Shown here: positions 18,303-27,625 of the stretch, in pieces | Layout of the letters: every line of letters begins with the position of its first letter | Position numbering within the stretch: position 1 is the first letter of the stretch | From: Laceyella putida | Lineage (GTDB): Bacteria; Bacillota; Bacilli; Thermoactinomycetales; Thermoactinomycetaceae | Assembly (NCBI RefSeq): GCF_042665195.1 | Contig: NZ_JBHTBW010000015.1 | Span: 52,564-116,563, forward strand | Direction: 5' to 3' | Length of the DNA: 64,000 nt | The notes under the pieces: generated by a model | What the model was told of the DNA's origin: nothing | The model's input: the letters and a program-made list of their open reading frames with translations, nothing else | Database searches by the model: none | Position numbers and translations under genes: made by a program

Positions 18303-18560
18303 TAAAAAAGCCCGCCCCAAAAAGGGACGAGCTTGAACTCGCGGTACCACCCTTGTTTGCCTGAAGCTTGGATCGCATCAGGCACACTTGATCTCAATAA
18401 CGGAAGCAACCCGTTTTTCCCTACTGGCGGGATATCTTCCCGCGTTCAAGAAAACGGCTCCAAAGCCCATTCACACCGGGGACTGATTGGCTCGCACCAT
18501 CCGCCAACTCTCTAAACAGCCGCTCCCATGCTACTCTTCTTTATCATCGCCGTCATCGGT
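18303..18560 (-). promoter_or_regulatory. Tryptophan T-box riboswitch for trpS
   Basis: The minus-strand leader holds Stem I sequence (AGAGAGTTGGCGGATGGTGC, GCGAGCCAATC), a likely specifier codon TGG at 18467-18469 within GTGAATGGGC, the T-box TGGTACCGCG at 18340-18349, and a terminator (AAGCTCGTCCC/GGGGCGGGCTT plus T-run, 18304-18336). Uncharged tRNA-Trp binding should stabilise the antiterminator and turn trpS on. The 5' limit is approximate. Confidence 0.93.
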
Positions 18561-18695
18561 ATGAAAATTTTCCCAATCGCAAAGGATACTTATTGATATG
18601 TATTTTGCGCTAATTTTGCCCCGAAGTCAAGCATAACCTTATTTACAAAGGGACAAGAATGTGCTAGTTTTTTTCTAGAATTAGGAGGGACGGAT

Positions 18696-19208
18696 ATGGT
18701 TCAGACACTACCGATTCATCTCACGGCAATCGCACCGGTCATCGCTTTTCTGATGGCTTCGACATTTTTTATCATGCGGCTGAGGGCATCCAAAAAACCC
18801 ACATCAGCCAAGAAGATCATCATTCCTCCACTCGGGATGAGCACAGGTTTTCTAATGTTCCTGTTTCCCGAGTTTCACATTCCAGCCGCGTGGGCGATCC
18901 TTTCCTTTTTGGTGGGGGCCTTGTTTTTTTCCTTGCCGCTGATCAAAACATCCGCTTTTGAAATAAAAGAAGACCAAATCTACCTGAAACAGTCGCGGGC
19001 GTTTTTGTTCATTCTGTCCGGCCTCTTCCTCGTACGTCTCTCTTTGCACAACTACATCGAACATCATATCAGCGTCTTTCAAACAGGCAGTGTGTTCTTC
19101 ATCCTCGCTTTTGGCATGCTGTTGCCATGGCGCATCGCCATGTTGATGCAGTATAAAAAGTTGGAGCAAGAGCTCAAGCGAAACAAAACACCATCGACCG
19201 CCGTATAA
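18696..19208 (+). CDS. CcdC-like integral membrane protein (DUF1453)
   Basis: The 170 residues form about five membrane helices (starting VIAFLMASTFFIM, then MSTGFLMFLF, AAWAILSFLVGALFF, FLFILSGLFLV, GSVFFILAFGMLLPW) with a short basic C-terminal tail. The pattern resembles the CcdC family found with cytochrome c biogenesis genes in Bacillus, but no cytochrome c genes are nearby and a function is not shown. The start ATG follows TTAGGAGGGA. It is flanked by the trpS leader and a terminator, so it is monocistronic. Confidence 0.7.
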   Translation: MVQTLPIHLTAIAPVIAFLMASTFFIMRLRASKKPTSAKKIIIPPLGMSTGFLMFLFPEFHIPAAWAILSFLVGALFFSLPLIKTSAFEIKEDQIYLKQSRAFLFILSGLFLVRLSLHNYIEHHISVFQTGSVFFILAFGMLLPWRIAMLMQYKKLEQELKRNKTPSTAV

Positions 19209-19217
19209 TAGGCGAAT

Positions 19218-19245
19218 GGCCTCTCATGTGTGAGGGGCCTCTTTT
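19218..19245 (+). terminator. Terminator of the CcdC-like gene
   Basis: GGCCTCTCA-TGTG-TGAGGGGCC followed by TCTTTT. Confidence 0.85.
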
Positions 19246-19335
19246 GCGAAAGTACTTATGATGTTAACGAGTCGGTCGGCCATGTTGTTCCCTTCCACAA
19301 GCAGCACACTTTCATCCCTGGGTTGTGCTGAATAG

Positions 19336-19812
19336 TCATGAGTTTTTTGGTGTCTCTTGCTCTTCCCACGTCTCCTCCGACGCCACTTTGATCCCATGCC
19401 GTTCCAAGAGGGCCGCCGTCACCCCTTTGCCTGTTTTCTTCTTCCCTTGAAAGGTGCCATCATAGATCACGCAACTGCCGCAGGAGGGGCTCTTCTCTTT
19501 TAGGATCGCTTCATCCACCCCCAGCATCCGGGCCATGTGCAAAGCCTCATAGGCCCCGCGCACAAAGGCTTCCGTCACATCTTTCCCATCGATATCAATC
19601 ACTTTGGCTTTCCCGTCCAACACATCATGGCCATCCCCGCCGACAATTTCCGCCGGCTTGCGCGGAGTGGACAAACCGCCCATCTGCTCGGGGCACACAG
19701 GAATCGCTTCACCCCGTTTAACCAGATCCTGGATCTGTTCCACGCGATTGTGCCTGCCGTCATAGCGACAATGAATCCCTGCAAAACAAGCGCTCACCAA
19801 CTTTTTCTTCAT
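19336..19812 (-). CDS. DUF523 family protein
   Basis: From ATG 19812 (GGAAGGG upstream) it has 158 residues. It carries the family's conserved VSACFAGIHCRYDG at the N-terminus, CPEQMGGLSTPR, and the two-cysteine KSPSCGSCVIYDG near residue 113. The cysteines suggest metal or iron-sulfur binding, but the function of the family is unknown to me. A longer in-frame extension upstream lacks a ribosome site and looks non-coding. Monocistronic and convergent with the CcdC-like gene. The 297 nt between this start and the next gene on the plus strand show nothing I can name. Confidence 0.85.
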   Translation of the reverse strand: MKKKLVSACFAGIHCRYDGRHNRVEQIQDLVKRGEAIPVCPEQMGGLSTPRKPAEIVGGDGHDVLDGKAKVIDIDGKDVTEAFVRGAYEALHMARMLGVDEAILKEKSPSCGSCVIYDGTFQGKKKTGKGVTAALLERHGIKVASEETWEEQETPKNS

Positions 19813-20108
19813 CCGCCATCCCTTCCTTGTCCGCTTCATGTCCGTCTGTTTCCTCTGCCGTATCCATTTTTCCCACTTTATCATACAATAGTAGTCAGGC
19901 GAATTCGACGGCATAATCAAATGGCACAAGGTTTTTGACTTGCGCATGCCGATCCGTTACACTTCCGGCCTGAGAAACACTAGCAAGAAAGTTTCGAACT
20001 CAAACAAAAGCCTACTCTAAACGTTTTAAACTTGTTAAAATAGTGAAAGTGGTAGATATATCTATTTATTCCGCTTTGTAACCGTTTACTGGAGGAGAGT
20101 GTTTTTAC

Positions 20109-21410
20109 GTGTCTGAAAAAGTGGTTGTGGTGGGTGGAGGTTTAGCTGGCTTAAGCGCTGCCGCTCGACTCACACACAATGGATACGACGTGACCCTGCT
20201 GGAAAAAGCGCCCAAATTGGGAGGGCGAGCCATTACCATCCCGTTAAAGGGATTTAATTTTAACTTTGGCGCTCACGCCATCTATGCCCGTGATAAATCC
20301 ATCTTGCGCAAATTCGAACATGAAATCGGTTTGAACGTCAATTGGAAAGACTTTTCCCCATCCAAAGCTTATTATGACATGGGGTCATATACAACGCCGA
20401 TGCCGGCGACATTGGAGGGGCTGTACCGCACCAAAGTCCTTGATTCCCAAGACAAGGTCCGGTTCGCCTATGAAGTGTTCAAGACGATGTCCTCCATCGA
20501 ACGGGGGGAAGAAGGCATTCCCATTGGTGAGTATCTCCAAAAAGAGACGCCGCAAGTTCGCGATCTGCTGTTGACGATCGCTTCATCCAACTTTTTCACC
20601 AACGAACCAGAACGCATTCCTTCGACTCTGTTTTTTGATTACTACCGACGCCTGTTCGCGACCCAGCGCGCCGTCTCTTACATCGGTGGCGGTTGGCAAG
20701 CGATTGTCGAAGCTTTCGCTGGCATCATCGAGCAAAACGGCGGCAAAATCATCACCAAAGAAAAAGTGAGCCGCATCGAATTGGACGGCAACGAAATCAC
20801 CGCACTCTACGGGAAAGAGGACACCGTTTACACGGCAGACCATTACATGTTCTGCATTCCGCCCAAAGAGTGCAGCCAATTGTTTGCGGAAACGCCATTC
20901 CACAAATACTTCGAAGAATATGTGCGATATAGTCCAACCCAAGTTGTCGTATATGATATCGGTCTCTCTGAACGGATTGCCAGTCCATTTACCTATATCT
21001 ATCAAAAGGCGCAAAAAGTGTTCATCACCGACATCTCCTATTATGATACGACGTGTGTGCCCGAAGGCGGGCAATTGATGCAAGCGGTGGCCTACCTGAA
21101 TGAGGAAGAGATCGCCCAAAACAAAGCGGACGAGAAAGTCAGCATCATCGAATCGGTCTACGATAAGCACTTCCCGGGTTGGCGCGACCGCCTCGTGGCC
21201 AAACGCGTATCCAAGAAAGCGACGGTGCAGGAAATCAAATGCATCGATGACCAACGCTTGATGCCTGTCAAGTTCCACAGTTTGCCCAACGCTTACTTTG
21301 CCGGAGACTGGTGCCAAGGAAAAGGGCAATTGTCCGAACTCTCCTTCACCTCGGCCTATGAAGCCACTCGCCGCATCATGAGGCACCCTGTGGAAGAAGA
21401 GCATGATTGA
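20109..21410 (+). CDS. FAD-dependent amine oxidase/phytoene desaturase-like oxidoreductase
   Basis: The 433 residues start at GTG 20109 after GGAGGAG. The N-terminal dinucleotide-binding motif VVVGGGLAGLSAAARL is followed by LLEKAPKLGGRA, and near the C-terminus YFAGDWCQGKGQLSELSFTS positions the FAD. This is the layout of the amine oxidase/carotenoid desaturase superfamily. There are no carotenoid genes beside it, so the substrate cannot be named. It ends at a strong terminator and is monocistronic. Confidence 0.85.
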   Translation: MSEKVVVVGGGLAGLSAAARLTHNGYDVTLLEKAPKLGGRAITIPLKGFNFNFGAHAIYARDKSILRKFEHEIGLNVNWKDFSPSKAYYDMGSYTTPMPATLEGLYRTKVLDSQDKVRFAYEVFKTMSSIERGEEGIPIGEYLQKETPQVRDLLLTIASSNFFTNEPERIPSTLFFDYYRRLFATQRAVSYIGGGWQAIVEAFAGIIEQNGGKIITKEKVSRIELDGNEITALYGKEDTVYTADHYMFCIPPKECSQLFAETPFHKYFEEYVRYSPTQVVVYDIGLSERIASPFTYIYQKAQKVFITDISYYDTTCVPEGGQLMQAVAYLNEEEIAQNKADEKVSIIESVYDKHFPGWRDRLVAKRVSKKATVQEIKCIDDQRLMPVKFHSLPNAYFAGDWCQGKGQLSELSFTSAYEATRRIMRHPVEEEHD

Positions 21411-21415
21411 TTGCA

Positions 21416-21455
21416 AAAAGCCTAGCCTCGCCTATGTTTGCGAGCTAGGCTTTTC
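21416..21455 (+). terminator. Terminator after the FAD oxidoreductase
   Basis: AAAAAGCCTAGCCTCGC and GCGAGCTAGGCTTTT form an A/T-flanked stem, so it can work on both strands and also close the minus-strand unit ending at 21471. Confidence 0.85.
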
Positions 21456-21470
21456 TGTTTGTGAACGGCT

Positions 21471-22043
21471 TTAGGTCATCAGCATGACGACACAGGTGCC
21501 GATCAGCGTCATCCCCAGCATCACGGAAGCAAACACCACCGAAAAGAGCATTTTCTCATAGGCGTAGCCCCGCAACTGTTCCGGCGTCTTGTTATCCATC
21601 CGTTTGACGTGTGAGCGATGGGTCAGGTTGATGATCAACAATGCCGCCATCGGAACCACCGCGAAATACCAAGTCGGCATGCCTTCGCGAAACGGGGTGT
21701 CGCCACTCCGCATCCATGCTTGCACGAAGAAAAAGAGGCTGCAAGCGACCTGCAACAAAGCGGAAGAGAGATGGTATTTTCCCCAGCTCTCCCCCAATTT
21801 TTCACGCTCCATCCGCGTCAGCTCCTGCATGCCTGGGAGGAAGCTGAGCAGTGGGTTGCTTTCCTTAAACACCCAGATGCTGATAGGAGACACCAGAAAA
21901 ACCAAGCCCAATGCCAGAAAAAATTGGGGCGCGGTCACATCAAGCAGCAACAAAAGACCCAAAAAAAGCAAAACCGTGACAAACAACCCGTTGAGATATA
22001 GCAGCTGGCGTTGGCGCAGCGCTTGTCGTCGTTGTTCTTGCAT
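21471..22043 (-). CDS. Unrecognised multi-pass membrane protein
   Basis: The 190 residues have about five predicted membrane segments (GLFVTVLLFLGLLLLL, FFLALGLVFLVSPISIWVF, ALLQVACSLFFFV, WYFAVVPMAALLI, MLFSVVFASVMLGMTL) and a basic, Gln/Arg-rich N-terminus. I do not recognise a family. It starts 15 nt after holA with GAAAGGAG, so it is the last gene of the sigma factor - anti-sigma - holA unit. That context may hint at envelope stress, but this is inference. Confidence 0.75.
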   Translation of the reverse strand: MQEQRRQALRQRQLLYLNGLFVTVLLFLGLLLLLDVTAPQFFLALGLVFLVSPISIWVFKESNPLLSFLPGMQELTRMEREKLGESWGKYHLSSALLQVACSLFFFVQAWMRSGDTPFREGMPTWYFAVVPMAALLIINLTHRSHVKRMDNKTPEQLRGYAYEKMLFSVVFASVMLGMTLIGTCVVMLMT

Positions 22044-22058
22044 GAATGGTTGCTCCTT

Positions 22059-23081
22059 TCAAGCGGACATGTGCAGGCGGAATAACAAACGCTCCACGGC
22101 GAGTTCTTTGTCCACTTTTCCTGATTTGATCTCTTGATCCGCCGCAATGGCGAGTGCGAGCAAAGAACGCAATTGCGTTTCGCTAAACGCCCTTCCTTGG
22201 CGAAGGGCCAATTTCACCGGATAGGGATGAACTTTCAGCTGCTGTGCTATCTCGCGCTCACCCCTCCCTTGTCCGGCCAATGCCTTCACTTGCAACATCA
22301 GGCGGAATTGGCGTATCACCAAAGCTAATATCCGCACGGGCTCTTCTTTTTGAAACAGCAAATCATGCCAGATGTGAAACGCTTCATCCAATTTTCGCTC
22401 CGCGATTTTCTCCGTCAGCTTAAACACATCTTGTTCCAATGTGCGCGGAACCAATTCCGATACAATCTCTGTGGTGACGGTTCCGCCTTCACCCACAAAC
22501 GTGGCCAACTTCTCGCACTCTTGATGCAGAAGGCGCAGATCATTTCCCACCAAGATGACCAGCTCTTTCAAGGCCTCTGTGGCGATCTGCACATGGCGCT
22601 CGCGAAAACGGCGCACCACCCACTCCACAACCTCTTTGCCCTTGAGGGATTCAAATTGCATCGTGCGGGCACCAGCCAACAATTCTTTCACTACCTTTTT
22701 GCGCTTGTCCAACTGGTCACTGTGGAGTGTAAGCACCACCACGCTGGTCGCCAGCGGGTTTTTCAAATAGTGGATCAACGCTTCCGCATCATGGGAAACG
22801 CCGCTTTTCCCTTTTCCTGCGGTCAAAAACTGCGCGTTCTTCCCGATGATAAAGCGACGTTCACCAAAAAAAGGAAGCGTCTCCGCCTCCTGTATCAGCA
22901 TCTGAATCGGCGTTTCCTCCAGATCTAGCGCAACCCTGTTGCCAAATTCATCTTCCCCGGGCATCAATTGGGCTTCTAGTGCCGCCAAAGCTTCCTCGAT
23001 CAGATAGGGCTCCGTGCCGTAAAAAAAGTAAACCGGGTGAATCTTTTGCTGTTTCAACTCCCGTAAAAGCTCCTGGTTCAC
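22059..23081 (-). CDS. holA: DNA polymerase III subunit delta
   Basis: Clamp-loader subunit that opens the sliding clamp. The 340 residues begin NQELLRELKQQKIHPVYFFYGTEPYLIEEAL, then ETLPFFGERRFIIGKNA, and a C-terminal collar domain (ILALVIRQFRLMLQVKAL, LKVHPYPVKLALRQ). The start is GTG after AGAGGTGA. It starts 19 nt after the anti-sigma gene. In Bacillus this gene stands between comEC and rpsT, and here a sigma/anti-sigma pair has been placed in between. Confidence 0.95.
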   Translation of the reverse strand: MNQELLRELKQQKIHPVYFFYGTEPYLIEEALAALEAQLMPGEDEFGNRVALDLEETPIQMLIQEAETLPFFGERRFIIGKNAQFLTAGKGKSGVSHDAEALIHYLKNPLATSVVVLTLHSDQLDKRKKVVKELLAGARTMQFESLKGKEVVEWVVRRFRERHVQIATEALKELVILVGNDLRLLHQECEKLATFVGEGGTVTTEIVSELVPRTLEQDVFKLTEKIAERKLDEAFHIWHDLLFQKEEPVRILALVIRQFRLMLQVKALAGQGRGEREIAQQLKVHPYPVKLALRQGRAFSETQLRSLLALAIAADQEIKSGKVDKELAVERLLFRLHMSA

Positions 23082-23100
23082 TCACTTTCACCTCTTCACC

Positions 23101-23805
23101 CTAGTTTACCTTTTTGCCCTGCACCGCATCAATAGTGAGCTTCTTCACATGGCCATTTTTATCTTTATAGGTGACCATGATGCGTTGAGAAGAAACCCAT
23201 TTCATGTTGGGAGCCTGTTCGGCATCCGGCAACTCTTCATTAAACCGGATGTCCCCTTCCTTTGTTTGCACAATGAGGTGATGGTTGTCTTGCCATGTCG
23301 CTTGATACTTCTGGTCCGGCGAGAACAACACTTTCGTTTGGGATTCAGTTCCCAAAGATGCCAGCTCGCCGGGCGGCATCTGATTTGGGTCGATGATTTC
23401 TATTTGTTTCGAGCCCTTGGACGACATGGATTGGTTGGGATCGGTCATCAAACCGTTGACCCACATCCCGCTCGCAAATCCGACGACAAACAGCGTCGCC
23501 ATGCCCGCGATCACTTTATGGGACGGGCGCCAGCGCGCAAATCGGGTCGGACGGGGCGGGGCCGTCTCCGGTTGGTGTTCCGCCGGTTTCTGTTCCCACT
23601 CGGACAGGAGCGAATCGACCAAACTGGCAGGCGGCATCACTTTGGGCAATCGGGACAGTTCGTCGGATAAGGAACGGAACTCCTCGTAAGTCTGCGCATC
23701 TTCAGACGACCGGGCCAAGTGCTTCTCCAACATTTCCTTTTCCACTTGCGTCAAGTCGCCATCGAGGTCACGTTGCATCCAATCAACCCATTTTTCATGT
23801 TCCAT
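23101..23805 (-). CDS. Membrane-anchored anti-sigma factor lacking zinc cysteines
   Basis: The 234 residues are an N-terminal anti-sigma domain (WMQRDLDGDLTQVEKEMLEK, HLARSSEDA), one membrane helix (VIAGMATLFVVGFASGMWV, about residues 97-115) and an extracytoplasmic domain of about 110 residues with a beta-rich look. The usual HxxxCxxC is reduced to H29 with Ser33 and Asp36, so no zinc site remains. It overlaps the end of the sigma gene by 11 nt, a sign of translational coupling, and very likely holds that sigma factor inactive. Confidence 0.88.
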   Translation of the reverse strand: MEHEKWVDWMQRDLDGDLTQVEKEMLEKHLARSSEDAQTYEEFRSLSDELSRLPKVMPPASLVDSLLSEWEQKPAEHQPETAPPRPTRFARWRPSHKVIAGMATLFVVGFASGMWVNGLMTDPNQSMSSKGSKQIEIIDPNQMPPGELASLGTESQTKVLFSPDQKYQATWQDNHHLIVQTKEGDIRFNEELPDAEQAPNMKWVSSQRIMVTYKDKNGHVKKLTIDAVQGKKVN

Positions 23806-24349
23806 GGGTGGTAGCCCCTCCTTCCTGATAAGCCACCAGCCATTTTTTCAATTGCTTGCGGGCCCGGAACAAATGCGATTTCACCGTATTGATCGGCATC
23901 CCCATCGCTTCGGCAATCTCCTGGTAGTTATACTCTTGGATATAACGTAACACGACTGCCGTTTGCTGTGCTTCCGGCAAGCGAGAAATGGCCTGCTTCA
24001 GATCCGTCATCATCGCCCCGCTTTCCACTTCGCGGCTGGCTTTGGTATCTTCGCGCCACAGATCTTCCCGCATCAATACCACCTTCTTCCTTTTGCGAAA
24101 CATGTCCATACAGACATTGGTCACAATCCGTTGGGCCCACGTATGGATCATGGCATCCCCTTTGTACGTCGGCAGATGCTTATACACCTTCAGAAGGGCT
24201 TCTTGTGTTGCGTCTAGAGCATCTTGTTCATTGTTTAACAAATAGTACGCCGTTCGATACATCGAGACTTCCAGTTGCTTTAAAATCTGGACAACGGCCT
24301 GTCTGTCTCCCGTTTGGGCACGCCTGATTAAGTCAGAGCCGAGCAACAA
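23795..24349 (-). CDS. ECF-type RNA polymerase sigma factor
   Basis: The 184 residues contain region 2 (YYLLNNEQDALDATQEALLK, TWAQRIVTNVCMDMFRKRK) and region 4 (RLPEAQQTAVVLRYIQEYNY, INTVKSHLFRARKQLKKWL), with no region 3, as in SigW/SigX-like ECF factors. The start is one of two adjacent TTG codons after AGGAGGGGG. The 95-nt spacer after comEC contains a loose ECF-like match (GCAAC and AAGTCTAA) that could be an autoregulated promoter. The paired anti-sigma gene follows. Confidence 0.92.
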   Translation of the reverse strand: MLLGSDLIRRAQTGDRQAVVQILKQLEVSMYRTAYYLLNNEQDALDATQEALLKVYKHLPTYKGDAMIHTWAQRIVTNVCMDMFRKRKKVVLMREDLWREDTKASREVESGAMMTDLKQAISRLPEAQQTAVVLRYIQEYNYQEIAEAMGMPINTVKSHLFRARKQLKKWLVAYQEGGATTHGT

Positions 24350-24444
24350 TACCCCCTCCTACGATTTAGACTTTTTCGCTCTGATCGATGTTGCAACCAG
24401 TTTACCATAAATTTGCCGCATACCAATTGAAAAAAGTTTGCCTT

Positions 24445-26880
24445 TTACTTTTTCATATCGAAAGGACTGCCAATTTTTAAAAAAGGGGCAAATCGCAAAC
24501 GGCCATCCTCAATCTCCACTTGAATCGCACCTTGCCGATCCGTCCGCCAGATATGAATGCGCTCCCGCTGCAAACGCTGAATCACTTCCGGTGCGGGATG
24601 GCCATAGCGATTCCGCTCTCCGACAGAAATGACGGCATGCTCCGGCCGCAACGTTTTCAGCCACTCGGCCTGGGTTCCCGACCGGCTTCCGTGGTGGGCC
24701 ACTTTCAACAGATGAATGTCGGGAAGGCGCACACGGCGAAGTAGCTCCGTTTCGGTAGGGCTCCCCGCGTCTCCCGGAAAGAGAAGACGCACTCCTTCAA
24801 TCGTCACCAAAAAGACGAGCGAATCTTCATTTCTCTCCCGACGCGATTCCATCCCGGGATGGTAAAATTGCCATTCCACGCCTTCGTCAATCGTCACTGA
24901 CCGGCCCAAGCGTGGAACGTAGACAGGAATGGCCCGCCGTCGTATCGTTTCCATCACTTCCTGTTCCATTGGTGTTTGGACCGAGGAGGGATTTCGCACC
25001 ACCCGCTTAACCGGGATGCGCTCGACGATGACTTGAATCCCGCCAATATGGTCCAAATCGCCATGAGTCATCACCAGCGTGTCAATCTGATGAATTCCCT
25101 GTGCTTTGAGAAAGGGGAGCACCACTTGTTTTCCGGCGTCAAATGATGTTTTTCTCGCTTGCCAACCCCGCCGCTCCCGAATATCGCGTCCACCGCCATC
25201 GATCACGATCACGTGACCCGTTTTCGTTTCGATCACGGTGCAATCACCCTGACTCACATCCAAAAACGTGACTCGCGTCGCACTCCCCCCTTCTTGCATG
25301 ACTGCCGCCACACATAAAAGGGCCAGCCAACAGACCAATGAACAAATGCGATGGGGAACAACGGTATGGCGAAAAGCCCCACACCATGCGGCGAAGAGAT
25401 ACAGGCTGAAGAGCGCATAACAAGCCAACCACCAGACCGGTGGCGCCTGCCAGGTGAAGTGCAACGGGTTCGCCCACACCATCCAGTCGGTTCCCCATTC
25501 CACCCCTTTCACGAACATGGTGACAAGATGAGCCAACCAAGCGGCTCCCGTTTCCCATCCCTGCGCCAAAAAGAGAGACATCATCCCCAAGGGCGTCACC
25601 CCCAAACTGACAACAGGGACGAACAAAAGATTGGCAAGCCATGAAAGGAGGGAATATTCATGAAAATGGACGAACGAAAACGGCAACGACACCCCCTGCG
25701 CGATCATGGTCCCCGCTAACATTTGACGCGCCCAAGACCAAGGCAAAGGAAGGGCCTCGCTCAAACTGTGCGTCCCCACGATCAGGGCCGCCGTGATGGC
25801 ATAGGTGAGTTGAAAGCCCGCTTCCCCCAGTTGATATGGGTTCCATACGCATTGCCCCAGAAAGGACAGGGCCAAAAAAGACAAAAGATCACGATGATGA
25901 CGCCAAAGCGTGGCCAAGAGAACCATTCCCGCCATCAAGGCGGACCGAATCACAGGCGCCCCCATCCCCGTCAGGATCACGTACACCGGTAGACAAACCA
26001 AAACCACAATGGCCGCTTTTTCCCGAGTCATGCCAAGCCGTTTCAAACCGATATATCCCCCCGCCAGCAACACACTGACATGCAAACCTGAAATCGATAA
26101 CAGATGAATGATTCCCAAAGTGGCATAATCTTGCTCAACCCGCTCTGGAACAGCCTTCCTCTCTCCCAACAAAATTCCCCGCATCACACCGGCGATCGCA
26201 GGGGGATACAAGCGTTCAATCACCTCCCCCGAACGTTGCCGCATCCCATACACCCAATTCATGGGATGGTAATGGGCAACGGCAAGCGGACGCATGACGG
26301 ACAATGACTTCCCTTCCCCCAACCAATGAATGCCACGATGCGCCAGATACGTCCGGTAATCAAAGGCGGCTGGGTTGCGCGGTAGCGGAGGGGGAGAAAA
26401 AGTGAGCGGCATCTTCACAGTCTGATATGGTTCCACTTGCCCTGCTTGTTGCCATTCGCGCAAAGTGGACAAGATCACCGTGACTTGCACCGGTTCACGT
26501 TTCGGCAAGCGGTGCCATTTCCCACCCAGCCGGATCCGATCCACAACCAGCACAAACTGAAGCCGATCCCCATCCCGTTCGGGCAGTGAACGGATTGTGC
26601 CCACGACTGGAACCATCTGTGTCCCATGCCCTCTGATGAGCGGGGTGATCGCCGATGACTGATGCGCCTCCATCCAAGCGATGCGCCAACCCGCCGCGCA
26701 TAATCCCACCATTAGCAATGTTACCACGATCCCTTTTCGCCATTGATAATAAATCCATCCACCCCCGGCCAGCGCGATCACGAAGCCGACGAAATAAACA
26801 AGAGGAGGAAGCCCGCACCACCCAACCAGGATGCTGCCGAGCATCCAACCCACACTCAATACCACGAGGGGACGTTTCAC
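24445..26880 (-). CDS. comEC: DNA uptake channel ComEC
   Basis: Forms the membrane channel for transforming DNA and degrades the non-transported strand. From GTG 26880 it has 811 residues, with an AAAGGTGGTGAG site upstream (GTG 26889 also possible). There is an N-terminal membrane and OB-fold region, then the Competence domain (HLLSISGLHVSVLLAG, LTGMGAPVIRSALMAG). The C-terminal metallo-beta-lactamase domain shows VTFLDVSQGDCTVIET, VMTHGDLDHIGG, LFPGDAG and KVAHHGSRSGT, so the nuclease site is intact. comEA lies apart at 32.1 kb, and comEB is not seen. Confidence 0.95.
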   Translation of the reverse strand: MKRPLVVLSVGWMLGSILVGWCGLPPLVYFVGFVIALAGGGWIYYQWRKGIVVTLLMVGLCAAGWRIAWMEAHQSSAITPLIRGHGTQMVPVVGTIRSLPERDGDRLQFVLVVDRIRLGGKWHRLPKREPVQVTVILSTLREWQQAGQVEPYQTVKMPLTFSPPPLPRNPAAFDYRTYLAHRGIHWLGEGKSLSVMRPLAVAHYHPMNWVYGMRQRSGEVIERLYPPAIAGVMRGILLGERKAVPERVEQDYATLGIIHLLSISGLHVSVLLAGGYIGLKRLGMTREKAAIVVLVCLPVYVILTGMGAPVIRSALMAGMVLLATLWRHHRDLLSFLALSFLGQCVWNPYQLGEAGFQLTYAITAALIVGTHSLSEALPLPWSWARQMLAGTMIAQGVSLPFSFVHFHEYSLLSWLANLLFVPVVSLGVTPLGMMSLFLAQGWETGAAWLAHLVTMFVKGVEWGTDWMVWANPLHFTWQAPPVWWLACYALFSLYLFAAWCGAFRHTVVPHRICSLVCWLALLCVAAVMQEGGSATRVTFLDVSQGDCTVIETKTGHVIVIDGGGRDIRERRGWQARKTSFDAGKQVVLPFLKAQGIHQIDTLVMTHGDLDHIGGIQVIVERIPVKRVVRNPSSVQTPMEQEVMETIRRRAIPVYVPRLGRSVTIDEGVEWQFYHPGMESRRERNEDSLVFLVTIEGVRLLFPGDAGSPTETELLRRVRLPDIHLLKVAHHGSRSGTQAEWLKTLRPEHAVISVGERNRYGHPAPEVIQRLQRERIHIWRTDRQGAIQVEIEDGRLRFAPFLKIGSPFDMKK

Positions 26881-26957
26881 CGGTCTCACCACCTTTCCGC
26901 TTCCTGTCTCTTCTCTACAACCCAAAGGGAATTCCTTCTTTTTCCAACAAATTTCAA

Positions 26958-26987
26958 CAAAAAACACCCATCCTGAAGACGGGTGTC
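26958..26987 (-). terminator. Terminator after dcd
   Basis: Minus-strand ACACCC, an 11-nt loop, GGGTGT and TTTTTT, between dcd and comEC. Confidence 0.75.
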
Positions 26988-27005
26988 CCCTTTCTTGGGC
27001 TGAAC

Positions 27006-27563
27006 TTACACTTTCGGCAGCGTGATGCCCACCTGCCCTTGGTATTTCCCCTGTTTATGCCCGTAAGAGACTTCGCAGGCCTCATCACTTTCCAAGAATA
27101 AGATTTGGCATAGCCCTTCATTGGAATAAATCTTCGCCGGAAGTGGGGTGGTATTGGAAATCTCCAATGTCACATATCCTTCCCAACCGGGTTCCAGCGG
27201 GGTTACATTGGTGATAATGCCGCAACGCGCGTATGTGGATTTGCCCACGCAAATGGCCAAGACATTTTCCGGAATGCGGAAATACTCCACGGAGCGGGCC
27301 AGGGCAAACGAATTCGGCGGAATGATGCACACATCCCCTTGAAAATCCATAAACGAATCGGAACTGATCGCTTTAGGATCGATAACCGAGTTTAAGGCAT
27401 TATGAAAGATTTTATATTCATCCGCCACCCGGAGGTCATATCCATAACTGGACAAGCCAAAGCTGACGGCTTCCCCTTTTCCCACATTGCGATCAATAAA
27501 TGGCTCGATCATCTTATATTCCATAGCCATTTTGCGAATCCATTTATCCGATTTGATGGTCAT
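27006..27563 (-). CDS. dcd: dCTP deaminase
   Basis: Deaminates dCTP to dUTP (or dUMP in bifunctional forms) for thymidylate synthesis. From ATG 27563 (GAGAAGGAG upstream) it has 185 residues. Motifs include VSFGLSSYGYDLRVADEYKI, FALARSVEYFRIPENVLAI, GKSTYARCGI and VTPLEPGWEGYVTLEISN, with the catalytic Glu in the last block. The upstream in-frame codons have no ribosome site. Monocistronic. Confidence 0.93.
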   Translation of the reverse strand: MTIKSDKWIRKMAMEYKMIEPFIDRNVGKGEAVSFGLSSYGYDLRVADEYKIFHNALNSVIDPKAISSDSFMDFQGDVCIIPPNSFALARSVEYFRIPENVLAICVGKSTYARCGIITNVTPLEPGWEGYVTLEISNTTPLPAKIYSNEGLCQILFLESDEACEVSYGHKQGKYQGQVGITLPKV

Positions 27564-27625
27564 CTTCAGTAACTCCTTCTCTGAACTAGATATTCCTTTA
27601 TCATTGTACATAAATCAACTAAAAA

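Noticed and set aside
24350..24444. ECF-type promoter upstream of the sigma gene
   Set aside because: The GCAAC and AAGTC boxes have non-ideal spacing and sequence; kept only as a remark in the sigma factor entry.
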